Of a DNA stretch of 40,637 nucleotides, positions 9,127-16,283 are shown one piece after another. The stretch covers positions 1 to 40,637 of the forward strand of contig JADQCC010000236.1 of assembly GCA_016278295.1 (NCBI GenBank). The letters are read 5' to 3'. Every line of letters begins with the position of its first letter. The first letter of the stretch is position 1. The DNA is from Roseovarius sp. (GTDB lineage Bacteria; Pseudomonadota; Alphaproteobacteria; Rhodobacterales; Rhodobacteraceae). The position numbers were made by a program, and so were the translations under genes. The notes below the pieces were generated by a model. The model saw only the letters and a list, made by a program, of their open reading frames with translations. It had not been told where the DNA came from and did not search any database.

Positions 9127-10352
9127 GGCACCGCCGCCGCGCGCCGGTCGAGCGTGTCGAGCACCATCTCCACCGCCCGGTCGGTCACCTCTGCCCCGCG
9201 AAAGGCCACCTCCCAGGCCGCATGTGCCATGATCGCCGCACGATCAGGGGGCAGCAGCGCCTGAACGGCGGCAGCAAGTGTGTCGGTGTCGCGCACGATC
9301 CGCGCGGCGCCGGCCTCGGCATAGCGCGAATAGCGGTGCAGATAGCGCGCCACATTCGGCCCGTAGAGGATCGCCGAGCCATGCGCGGCGGGCTCGTCGG
9401 GATCGCGCCCGTGATAACCGGAGACAAGCGACGAGCCCATGAAACAGATCGGCGCCAGCCGGTACCACAGCCCCATCTCGCCGCTTGTGTCGGCAAGGAT
9501 CACCTGCGTCGTCTCGTCGGGCAACGTACCTTCGGACCAGGCGATGTATCGCCACCCCCGCTCCGCGATCCGTTCCGCAATCCCGGCGCTCTGGCCGGGG
9601 TCGTCCGGCACCACGACCAGCACACAGCGATGCGCCGCGCGGCTCGCGTCGCGATGTGCGCCCAACACGGTGTCGATCTCGTCTGGCTGTACCATCGCCG
9701 CGAGCCACACGGGCCGCGTACGCATGAGCTGCGCGAGGGTCTCGTGATCGTCCTCGCGATAAGGCAGCGCCAGCGCTTCCTCCTGAAGCACGCCGGTCAC
9801 GTGTACGCGGGTCGGGTCCGCGCCCATCCGCCGCGCCTGACGCGCCGCCGCCTCGTCGCGGGCGTGTATCTCGGTGAATTCGGCCAGCACCGCGCGCGGC
9901 AGATCGCGCAGCCAGGGCCAGCGCGACCGCTCCAGCAGCGCCTCCTCGGCATCCACGAGGCACAGCGGCACGCCCTCGCGCGCCGCGCAGATCAGCAGCG
10001 CCGGTCGCAGGTCGCCACCGCTCCACAGGCACAGGTCGGGCCGCCAATGGGCGAGAAAGACCTCGGCTGCCGGGATAGTGTCGGGCGGAAGCGTCTGGCG
10101 GATGGCCGGGCCGCGCAGCGCGCGCCCCTCCGCCCCCGTCCCGTCGGCAGGCACAGTCATCACCATCGAGATGTCCGGTCGGTGCTGCGCCAGTTGCCGC
10201 GCCAGCCCCGCAAGCGCGCGCGCGCGCCCCACGTCCACCGCATGGGCCCAGACCACACGACCGGCGGGCCGGAGGCTGTCGGGGGCGGCACCGGCCTGTC
10301 CGCCGCGCCGCGCGAGCGCGAGATAGGCCGCAAGGCCCAGCGAACGGCTCAT
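9123..10352 (-). CDS. waaA: 3-deoxy-D-manno-octulosonic-acid (Kdo) transferase
   Basis: WaaA/KdtA transfers Kdo from CMP-Kdo to lipid IVA, the first step of LPS core assembly. The 409-residue length matches the family. The N-terminus has a short hydrophobic anchor ([11 protein letters not shown]). The first Rossmann domain carries [13 protein letters not shown] and the second [20 protein letters not shown], and [21 protein letters not shown] is the recognisable acceptor/CMP-Kdo signature, with Gly replaced in a few positions. It lies six bases downstream of the DUF4170 gene and overlaps lpxK. Whether it adds one or two Kdo residues cannot be told. Confidence 0.93.
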   Translation of the reverse strand: MSRSLGLAAYLALARRGGQAGAAPDSLRPAGRVVWAHAVDVGRARALAGLARQLAQHRPDISMVMTVPADGTGAEGRALRGPAIRQTLPPDTIPAAEVFLAHWRPDLCLWSGGDLRPALLICAAREGVPLCLVDAEEALLERSRWPWLRDLPRAVLAEFTEIHARDEAAARQARRMGADPTRVHVTGVLQEEALALPYREDDHETLAQLMRTRPVWLAAMVQPDEIDTVLGAHRDASRAAHRCVLVVVPDDPGQSAGIAERIAERGWRYIAWSEGTLPDETTQVILADTSGEMGLWYRLAPICFMGSSLVSGYHGRDPDEPAAHGSAILYGPNVARYLHRYSRYAEAGAARIVRDTDTLAAAVQALLPPDRAAIMAHAAWEVAFRGAEVTDRAVEMVLDTLDRRAAAVP

Positions 10353-10358
10353 GGCCGC

Positions 10359-10601
10359 CTAGCCAAGCTCTTCGGTGGACGAGGCTTCGCGCTCTTCATC
10401 GCGCAGCCGGTGAAGGTGGGCAATGAAATAGCGCGTGTGCGCATTGTCCACCGTGCGCTGCGCCTCGGCTTTCCATGCGTTGTGGGCGCTCGCGTAATCG
10501 GGAAAAATCCCCACGATGTGCAGGTCGTTCACGTCGCGGAATTCGGTGCGTGACGGATCGACCAGCTCGCCGCCGAAGACAAGGTGAAGACGTTGGGGCA
10601 T
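10359..10601 (-). CDS. DUF4170 domain-containing small protein
   Basis: An 80-residue protein of the DUF4170 family, found almost only in alphaproteobacteria and often beside LPS genes. It has no signal peptide or membrane segment and ends in an acidic tail. The sequence around LVFGGELVDP and GIFPDYASAHNAWKAEAQ is typical, as is the motif TRYFIAHLHRL. The track fuses it to an upstream open frame running to 11525; the real start is the ATG at 10601, with GAGGAT upstream. It is the first gene of the waaA-lpxK operon. The function is unknown. Confidence 0.85.
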   Translation of the reverse strand: MPQRLHLVFGGELVDPSRTEFRDVNDLHIVGIFPDYASAHNAWKAEAQRTVDNAHTRYFIAHLHRLRDEEREASSTEELG

Positions 10602-10730
10602 GGTGGGATCCTCGCTGTTGCAGGCACGCGCGCACCCTATTCCTTTCGCCCGCGGAATCAAGCCGCGCCCGCGCGCGCTTGACGAAACCGCGCGCCCGGG
10701 GCAAGCCTGTCGCAGCAGCCGGAGCCGCCG

Positions 10731-11471
10731 ATGACCAAGCCCTTTCTCGTCCTGCAATTGCGCCCCGAGACCGAAGCCGCCGACGACGAATTCGCCGCGA
10801 TCCTGCGAAAGGGCGGGTTGGCAAACGATCGCGTGCGCCGCATCCGCCTCGATCAGCAATCGCTGCCCGCCGACCTGCGGCTCGCCGACCATGCCGGGGT
10901 GATCGTCGGCGGCGGCCCCGGCTGCGTGAGCGACGCGACCGACGAGAAATCCCCCGCCGAGGCGCGCATCGAGGATCAGGTGCTGTCGCTCATGCCCGCG
11001 ATCACCGGGGGCGACCTGCCGTTTCTCGGCTGCTGCTACGGCATCGGCATCCTCGGCAAGCATCTCGGCGGAGACGTGAGCAAGCGCGCACATGGCGAGC
11101 CGGTGGGCACCGCCGAATGCGCCCTCACCGGCGACGGTGCCGACGACCCGCTGCTTGCCGGGCTGCCCGACCGATTCAGCGCCTTTGTCGGTCACAAGGA
11201 GGCGTTGCAGGAGTTGCCAGCGGGCTGCACCCATCTCGTCGCCTCGCCGACCTGCCCATTCCAGATGGTGCGCTACGGGCGCAACGTCTATGCCACGCAG
11301 TTCCACCCCGAGGCTGACGCCGCCGGGTTCGAGACGCGCATCCGCATTTACCGTCACAAGGGCTATTTCGCCCCCGAGACGGCCGATGACCTCGTCGCCA
11401 TGTGCCGCGCCGCGGATGTCCACGCGCCCGAGCACATCCTGCGGAATTTCATCATCCGCTACGGCGGCTGA
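10731..11471 (+). CDS. class I glutamine amidotransferase (GMP synthase-like domain)
   Basis: A stand-alone GATase of 246 residues. The nucleophile is the second Cys of GCCYGIG (G-x-C-x-G), and the His-Glu pair is in YATQFHPEAD. The oxyanion strand VIVGGGPG is also present. Such proteins hydrolyse glutamine and pass ammonia to a partner, or hydrolyse gamma-glutamyl compounds. No synthetase partner is nearby, so the acceptor is unknown; this branch is usually annotated as glutamine amidotransferase or GMP synthase-like. Its last 20 bases overlap the 3' end of the convergent Hen1-like gene. Confidence 0.85.
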   Translation: MTKPFLVLQLRPETEAADDEFAAILRKGGLANDRVRRIRLDQQSLPADLRLADHAGVIVGGGPGCVSDATDEKSPAEARIEDQVLSLMPAITGGDLPFLGCCYGIGILGKHLGGDVSKRAHGEPVGTAECALTGDGADDPLLAGLPDRFSAFVGHKEALQELPAGCTHLVASPTCPFQMVRYGRNVYATQFHPEADAAGFETRIRIYRHKGYFAPETADDLVAMCRAADVHAPEHILRNFIIRYGG

Positions 11472-12054
11472 AGACCGCCATCTGACTCGCGCCGCCCAGG
11501 TCGGGATGCGCGCCGCAGATGTCATGAAACATCACCGTATAGCCATTGCGTGCCGCCACCCCCCGCCCCCAGCGGGCAAAGCGCCCCCGGTCCCATTCGA
11601 AATGGTGGTCGGGATGGCGAAAGCGGTGCGGCGGCACACCGAGCACGGGGTTGTACTCGGCATTGGGCGTGGTCACGATCACGTGGCCAGGCCGCATCGC
11701 GGCAAACACCGCACGTTCCAGCCGGTTGATATCGGCTTGCGGCAGGTGCTCGATCACCTCCACCAGGCAGGCGCAGTCATAGCCCGCCAGATTGGGGTGC
11801 GCCTGCGTGAGCGAGGCACAGGCAAGCTGCACCCGCGCGCCCCCCGCAGGCACCCCGGCCAGCCGCGCCTGCGCGCGCCGGAGCCGTTCGGCGTCGATCT
11901 CGACCCCGGTGACCCGCCCGATCCCCGCCACGCCCGCCAGCCGCAACATCAGATCGCCATCGCCACAGCCCAGGTCGAGCACGGTGCGCGCGCCGGTCTC
12001 TGCCACGGCTGCAACCACGGTCGCCAGCCGTTCCTCGTGCAGCGCCGTGGTCAT
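11452..12054 (-). CDS. Hen1-like small-RNA 3'-terminal 2'-O-methyltransferase (single domain)
   Basis: A 200-residue class I SAM methyltransferase. Motif I is VLDLGCGDGDL and the acidic strand is VTGVEID. It matches the HEN1 methyltransferase domain beyond the generic fold: EVIEHL supplies the E-x-x-E-H metal ligands, TTPNAEYN matches the conserved STPN-x-E-[FY]-N, and RHPDHHFEWDRGRF matches the D-H-x-FEW motif with the fourth ligand. Hen1 enzymes methylate the 2'-OH of 3'-terminal nucleotides of RNA, protecting ends. Typical bacterial Hen1 has an extra N-terminal domain and a Pnkp partner for RNA repair; neither is present here. The gene overlaps the upstream zinc-ribbon methyltransferase by four bases. 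The family call is by eye against remembered sequences. The RNA substrate is unknown. Confidence 0.75.
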   Translation of the reverse strand: MTTALHEERLATVVAAVAETGARTVLDLGCGDGDLMLRLAGVAGIGRVTGVEIDAERLRRAQARLAGVPAGGARVQLACASLTQAHPNLAGYDCACLVEVIEHLPQADINRLERAVFAAMRPGHVIVTTPNAEYNPVLGVPPHRFRHPDHHFEWDRGRFARWGRGVAARNGYTVMFHDICGAHPDLGGASQMAVFSRRSG

Positions 12055-12707
12055 GGTCCCGGCACCCGCAGGAGCGCCACGTCCTTGCGCGGTACCTCGC
12101 AGACCCAGCCGCGCGCGGCAGCGAGGGTGGCAAAGGTCTCGGCACGGTAGAACACGACATGGGTGGGGTCCTTGCGGTAATGCCAGCCGCCGAACCGCGC
12201 ATCGTCGGTCTGGAAGCAGGTCATCACCGCCAGCCAGCCACCGGGACGCAGCATCGCGCCCAGCCGATCGAATTCCTCCGCCGGACGATGGAAATGCTCG
12301 ATCACCTCCGTGCAGGTAATGAAATCATGGGAATCGGCCAGCGGCGCGGGATCGGGGGCATAGAAGGGATCAAAGAGCGCCATCTCGTGCCCCGCATCGC
12401 GCAGCATCGCGGCCAGCGCAGGGCCCGGGCCGCAGCCATAATCGAGCCCCCGCGCACCGGGCGCGAGCCGCGCAAGAAGCGGCGAGGCGAGGCGGTCGAG
12501 AAACCGGCGGTAGCCGGGATCGTCCACCGCGTTCTCGTGCCGGTCATACTCGGCGCGCTCGACCGCCGCGCCCGGATAATGGCCGGGGTTCATCCCGCGC
12601 GCGCCGCAGGCGTCGCAGCGCCAGTATCCCTTGCCGCCGAACACCCCGAAATCCGCGAGCCTCTCGGCGCGGCAGACGGGGCAGCGGGCGGGCAAGAGGG
12701 ACTGCAT
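12051..12707 (-). CDS. zinc-ribbon class I SAM-dependent methyltransferase
   Basis: A 218-residue protein. It begins with a four-cysteine zinc ribbon (CPVC at 9-12, CDAC at about 31-34) and continues with a SAM-binding domain (motif I GLDYGCGPGPAL). TEVIEHFHRPAEEFDRL and LRPGGWLAVMT fit the Methyltransf_23/UbiG-like group. The family varies in substrate; a zinc ribbon before the catalytic domain occurs in some RNA methyltransferases such as RlmA, but the rest does not identify it. The four-base overlap with the Hen1-like gene suggests the two products are made together. The start at 12707 gives the complete ribbon. Confidence 0.75.
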   Translation of the reverse strand: MQSLLPARCPVCRAERLADFGVFGGKGYWRCDACGARGMNPGHYPGAAVERAEYDRHENAVDDPGYRRFLDRLASPLLARLAPGARGLDYGCGPGPALAAMLRDAGHEMALFDPFYAPDPAPLADSHDFITCTEVIEHFHRPAEEFDRLGAMLRPGGWLAVMTCFQTDDARFGGWHYRKDPTHVVFYRAETFATLAAARGWVCEVPRKDVALLRVPGP

Positions 12708-12824
12708 GACCCCGCTTAACGGCGCGGCGGCAAACGATCAAGCGGCGCACGGCATGGACAGCCGCGCCGCGATTGCCTAAGCCTCGACAGACCCACGCAC
12801 GGCAACGAGGCAGCGAGGCAGCAC

Positions 12825-13859
12825 ATGGCGCGGCGCACCCATTTCGAGATCGGCGGCCAGCGGGTCGCACCGGGCACCCGCGCCCGCGTCGATATCCCCG
12901 TGAGCCAGCTGTCCAATCACACGCCGGTGCACCTCTCGGTCGAGGTGATCCACGGGCGGCGCAAGGGGCCGGTGCTGTTCGTCTCGGCGGCGATCCACGG
13001 CGACGAGGTGATCGGGGTCGAGATCGTGCGCCGCCTGCTGCGCGCCACGCCGCTGCGGTCGATGGCGGGCACGCTGCTGGCGGTGCCGATCGTCAACACC
13101 TTCGGTTTTCTCAACCATTCTCGCTACCTGCCCGACCGGCGCGACCTCAACCGCGTCTTTCCGGGCCTCTCGGCAGGCTCGATGGCCTCGCAACTGGCGC
13201 ATATCTTCATGGAAGAGGTGGTACGCCGCTCCGACGTGGGGATCGACCTGCACTCGGCGGCGATCCACCGCTCCAACCTGCCGCAGATCCGCCTCACGCC
13301 GGACAACGAGCGGCTGGCCGATCTCGGCGCTGCCTTCGGTGCGCCGGTGATGATGGAATCCAGCCTGCGCGACGGCTCGCTGCGCATGGCCGCCGAGGAG
13401 GCTGGCGTCGACGTCCTGCTCTACGAGGGCGGCGAGGGGCTGCGCTTCGACGAGGCGGCGGCGCGCGCCGGGGTGGCCGGCACGCTGCGGGTGATGCGCC
13501 GGCTGGGCATGATCGCGGCCAAGGGCGTGCCGCGGGCCAAGGCACGGCCGGTACGCGCACGCACCTCGTCGTGGTATCGCGCGCCGCGCGGCGGGCTGTT
13601 TCGCGGCTTCGTGGGGCTTGGGGATGCGGTCGCGCCGGGCACCGTGCTGGGGGCGGTGGCAAATGCCTTCGGCGATGTCGAGAGCGAGATCGTCAGCGAC
13701 CAGACCGGCATCCTGATCGGACGCACAAACATGCCGGTGGTCTACGAGGGCGACGCGCTCTTTCACGTCGCCGAAACCGCCCGCGCCGCGGCCGCCGCCG
13801 AGGGTATCAGCGCCCATCTCGACGTGGGCGCGCTCTTTGACGAGGATGAGATCATCTGA
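12825..13859 (+). CDS. succinylglutamate desuccinylase/aspartoacylase family zinc deacylase
   Basis: A 344-residue M14-like zinc hydrolase of the AstE/AspA superfamily. Zinc ligands are in AIHGDEVIG (His, Glu) and DLHSAAIHR (His), and NTFGFLNHSRYLPDRRDLNR is the arginine-bearing substrate loop usual in the family. The C-terminal part (RTSSWYRAPRGGLFRGF to LIGRTNMPVVYEGDALFHV) is the beta-rich domain of this group. It should cleave an N-acyl or amide bond of a small molecule. No arginine succinyltransferase genes are near, so a role in arginine degradation is not supported. GAGG lies about six bases before the ATG. Its stop shares one base with the start of the next gene. Confidence 0.83.
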   Translation: MARRTHFEIGGQRVAPGTRARVDIPVSQLSNHTPVHLSVEVIHGRRKGPVLFVSAAIHGDEVIGVEIVRRLLRATPLRSMAGTLLAVPIVNTFGFLNHSRYLPDRRDLNRVFPGLSAGSMASQLAHIFMEEVVRRSDVGIDLHSAAIHRSNLPQIRLTPDNERLADLGAAFGAPVMMESSLRDGSLRMAAEEAGVDVLLYEGGEGLRFDEAAARAGVAGTLRVMRRLGMIAAKGVPRAKARPVRARTSSWYRAPRGGLFRGFVGLGDAVAPGTVLGAVANAFGDVESEIVSDQTGILIGRTNMPVVYEGDALFHVAETARAAAAAEGISAHLDVGALFDEDEII

Positions 13860-14572
13860 TGACCGACGGACGCCGCACCACCGACCTCAACGACGTGGCC
13901 TTTGCCGTGATCCGCGCGCGGATGCGGCTGCATTTCCTCTTCACGCCCAAGGGCGACCGGCAGGCGATCAAATACTTCGTCATCGGCCACCCGCGCTGCG
14001 GCACCACCTCGCTGCACAAGCTGTTCGAGGCCAACGGATTGCACAGCTTTCACGATTCCAGGGACTGGCAAACCGGGCGTTACGACGCGTTCTCTGATTT
14101 CGGGCAGGTGCGGCCGGTGGCGGCCTACGACCGGACCTATCCCAACGCCCGCTTCATCCTGAATTTCCGCCCCCTGCGCCCCTATCTCGTCAGCATCGCC
14201 GCACATCACCAAAAGGTGTTCAGCGTGCAGAACTTCATCAACGAGGCGCACCGCCGCGCCGCCTGGTTCGCCTGGGTGCTGGCGCATTTCGAGGGGCGGC
14301 GCGATTTCATGGCCGTGAATATCGAGGCCGAGGGCGCACTGCCTGCCGTGGCAGATCATTTCGGCCTCGCCCGCCCCGAGCCCGAAGGCGGCAGCCGTCA
14401 CAACATGGGCCAGCGCCCGCGCCTGGCCGAGAACGCCGCCAATATCGAGACCGCGCTCGACGCGCTCGGCCTGTCCGACGAGGCCGCGCAGGGCGTGCTC
14501 GTCTCAAGGCTGCACGGGCCGCGGCAGGCCGCACTGTCCCGCGCGCGGGACAGCGTGCGCGTGGTGGAGTGA
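13859..14572 (+). CDS. sulfotransferase-like P-loop protein
   Basis: A 237-residue protein. VIGHPRCGTTSLHKLFE (about 42-58) is a P-loop that fits the 5'-phosphosulfate-binding loop of PAPS-dependent sulfotransferases. RFILNFRPLRPYLVS (about 98-112) fits the 3'-phosphate-binding segment. No signal peptide or membrane helix is visible. The family transfers sulfate from PAPS to hydroxyl or amine groups of lipids, sugars or small molecules; the acceptor is unknown. The start codon overlaps the stop of the deacylase (TGATG), so the two are probably coupled and may act on one pathway. It is convergent with the membrane-protein pair, only 13 bases away. Confidence 0.7.
   Translation: MTDGRRTTDLNDVAFAVIRARMRLHFLFTPKGDRQAIKYFVIGHPRCGTTSLHKLFEANGLHSFHDSRDWQTGRYDAFSDFGQVRPVAAYDRTYPNARFILNFRPLRPYLVSIAAHHQKVFSVQNFINEAHRRAAWFAWVLAHFEGRRDFMAVNIEAEGALPAVADHFGLARPEPEGGSRHNMGQRPRLAENAANIETALDALGLSDEAAQGVLVSRLHGPRQAALSRARDSVRVVE
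14534..14553. repeat. 20-bp perfect palindrome at the end of the sulfotransferase-like gene
   Basis: CTGTCCCGCG followed by CGCGGGACAG is a perfect dyad inside the last codons of the gene, just before the convergent gene ends. As RNA it forms a very stable hairpin. No T run follows on either strand, so a simple rho-independent terminator is not shown; it may block read-through between convergent genes or protect a 3' end. Confidence 0.55.
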
Positions 14573-14585
14573 ACGCCCTGCCCGC

Positions 14586-15266
14586 TTACGTGACCTTTGC
14601 AGCGTTGCGTGGCCGCAGGAAGATCGACACCGTCAGCAGGCTGAACACGAACTCGTAGCTCTCCCACTTGGTCATCATCTGTACCGCCACGATCACCACC
14701 GTCGCCACCAGCGCGAGGATAACGTGCCGTGTATCCGCCACCGGGATCGCAAGCCGGTCCACAAGACGCGCCAGCGCCCCCACCCGCCCATAGACCAGCG
14801 GCAGCACCAGCAGGTAGAGCAGCATCACCAGCGACAACCCCCCGCCGAACAGCGTCTTGACGAGCTTGACATCACCCACCACGAGGTTGTGGATATTGGT
14901 CTCGCCCTGCGCGTTGTTCTCGCGAAAGAATTCCGTCGCCTCCCAATCGAGCAGCCGGTAGCCCCAGGATATCTCCTCGCCCGCGGCAAAGAAGAAGGCG
15001 AGCGCGTAAAGAACCGTCATCGCCACCGCCAGCACGCCGCGCCCGCGCAGGACCCACGCATTGCGCAGCAGCACCAGCGACGACAGCATCAGGCACACCG
15101 CCGTGCCCCATTCCGCCGGGCCGTCCTCGATGGCAAACCCTGTGCGAAACGCATCGTGCAGACCGGTGACGTAATAGCCCACGGTAAAGATCAGCGTGGC
15201 ATAACCGATGCCGAAGAGCACGGCATCGGCGTGGCTCAGATTCGAACGATCCGTGAGGCGAAACAT
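14586..15266 (-). CDS. tandem-paralogue membrane protein of unknown function (copy 2)
   Basis: A 226-residue protein with about five or six hydrophobic segments. It shares a distinct pattern with its upstream neighbour: EDGPAEWG after the first helix, then FFFAAGEEISWGYRLLDW, then ETNIHNLVVGDVKLVKTLFG, and SIFLRPRN near the C-terminus. The charged and polar residues (E-E-S-W-G-R, E-x-N-x-H-N) lie between membrane segments and are fully kept between the two copies, which suggests a membrane enzyme or binding site. The family was not recognised by name. The start at 15266 (MFRLTDRSN) is internal to a longer track ORF. The two copies probably arose by tandem duplication and form one operon. Confidence 0.7.
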   Translation of the reverse strand: MFRLTDRSNLSHADAVLFGIGYATLIFTVGYYVTGLHDAFRTGFAIEDGPAEWGTAVCLMLSSLVLLRNAWVLRGRGVLAVAMTVLYALAFFFAAGEEISWGYRLLDWEATEFFRENNAQGETNIHNLVVGDVKLVKTLFGGGLSLVMLLYLLVLPLVYGRVGALARLVDRLAIPVADTRHVILALVATVVIVAVQMMTKWESYEFVFSLLTVSIFLRPRNAAKVT

Positions 15267-15325
15267 GGGCGCGACCTTCCATGAGGGATACGATGACGGG
15301 CGGATATCCCAAGCCGCGCCGCGCA

Positions 15326-16039
15326 TCAAGCGTCGCGCGGCTCGACTGTCGCATCCCCGCGCACCGGGTTCGACTTGCGGGCGAATACATGACCGTTCTG
15401 CGGGTAGAGAAAGATCGACAGCGCCACGAAACTGAAGATTGTTTCGTAGATTTCCCACTTGCGCTGCAGGTCCACGACCGCGATCACCACCGATGCGGCC
15501 AGCACCAGCACCGCGTGGCGATAGCCCGCCACCGGAACGGCCCAGCGGTCCGCCAAGGCCGCAACCCGTGCCGACCGGCTGTAAAGGACCGTCAGCCCCA
15601 CCAGCCAACCCAACAGCACCACCGTCAGCACGTTGCCGAACAGCACCTTGACGAGCTTGACCTCCCCCACCTTGAGGTTGTGCAGGTTGGTCTCGGAACG
15701 AAAGCTGTTGTCGGTGATGATCTCGGGCGCCTGCCAGTCGAATATCCGCTGCCCCCAGGAAATCTCCTCGCCCGCGGCAAAGAAGAACAGGGCCGCACCT
15801 ACCGCCATTGTCACCACAGCCCGCCGCTCGCCCGCCCCGGCAAAGCGGAGCGCCTGCCGCGCCAGCACAGTGAAAGAAAGAAACAGCAGCACAATCGTGG
15901 CCCATTCCGCCGGCCCATCCTCGGCGGCATAGACGGTTTGGAAGACATCCGTCTGAACGAAGTGAAAGACGATCAGTGCGAAGATGTTGGCGACGACGAG
16001 CGCCAGAAGCACCTTGTCGAAAACGGGCGGTTTGATCAT
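15326..16039 (-). CDS. tandem-paralogue membrane protein of unknown function (copy 1)
   Basis: A 237-residue polytopic membrane protein, paralogous to the next gene downstream. Shared blocks are EDGPAEWA, FFFAAGEEISWGQRIFDW, ETNLHNLKVGEVKLVKVLFG and SIFLYPQN. It has about five or six predicted membrane helices and a longer hydrophilic C-terminus. The ATG at 16039 is chosen because AGGAG is well placed, rather than the track start at 16084. Fifty-nine bases separate it from copy 2. The function is unknown; the invariant acidic, Trp and His residues could bind metal or a lipid head group. No known partner gene is adjacent apart from the convergent sulfotransferase-like gene. Confidence 0.7.
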   Translation of the reverse strand: MIKPPVFDKVLLALVVANIFALIVFHFVQTDVFQTVYAAEDGPAEWATIVLLFLSFTVLARQALRFAGAGERRAVVTMAVGAALFFFAAGEEISWGQRIFDWQAPEIITDNSFRSETNLHNLKVGEVKLVKVLFGNVLTVVLLGWLVGLTVLYSRSARVAALADRWAVPVAGYRHAVLVLAASVVIAVVDLQRKWEIYETIFSFVALSIFLYPQNGHVFARKSNPVRGDATVEPRDA

Positions 16040-16283
16040 GCCGGGTCTCTCCTCACAAAGGGCGCCCGGCTCTTCGGGCCTCATCGGGCCGTGCGGAGTT
16101 AAAGATGGATCCGCACCGTTTTACACACCTGATACATTCCCGTCATGTATACGACACATACCCATCGCGTTCCAGCACCAGGCGTATCCGCCCGGTCCGG
16201 CTCAGGACATCGTGATGTCCCTCAACGCGAACAGGCGCGCCCGAAAGGACGCGCCCGCCAGTCAATTCCGCAGATTGGGGCCT
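16040..16283. other. asd downstream / membrane-pair upstream intergenic region with several inverted repeats
   Basis: This 244-base gap contains no plausible gene. It holds GTGCGGA/TCCGCAC arms (16091-16116), ATACAT/ATGTAT arms (16132-16150), a compact GGACATC-GT-GATGTCC repeat (16205-16220) and GGCGCG/CGCGCC arms (16234-16255). The last two lie just after asd and may terminate its transcript, although no T run follows. The ATACAT repeat lies upstream of the membrane-protein pair and may mark its promoter or an operator. Confidence 0.4.

Noticed and set aside
8326-9264. Long plus-strand ORFs opposite lpxK and waaA
   Set aside because: Shadow frames typical of high-GC DNA; lpxK and waaA have complete motifs and coupled starts.
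10359-11525. 388-aa minus-strand ORF spanning DUF4170 and beyond
   Set aside because: Only the last 80 residues are real (DUF4170). The upstream part is antisense to the glutamine amidotransferase, which has a catalytic Cys and HPE motif.
12051-12707. Calling the zinc-ribbon methyltransferase RlmA or UbiG
   Set aside because: The ribbon and SAM motifs are generic and the rest does not match closely enough to name a substrate.
14586-15905. 439-aa ORF that seems to fuse extra N-terminal sequence to the membrane protein copy 2
   Set aside because: The added part is an out-of-frame reading of copy 1; copy 2 starts at 15266, matching its paralogue.
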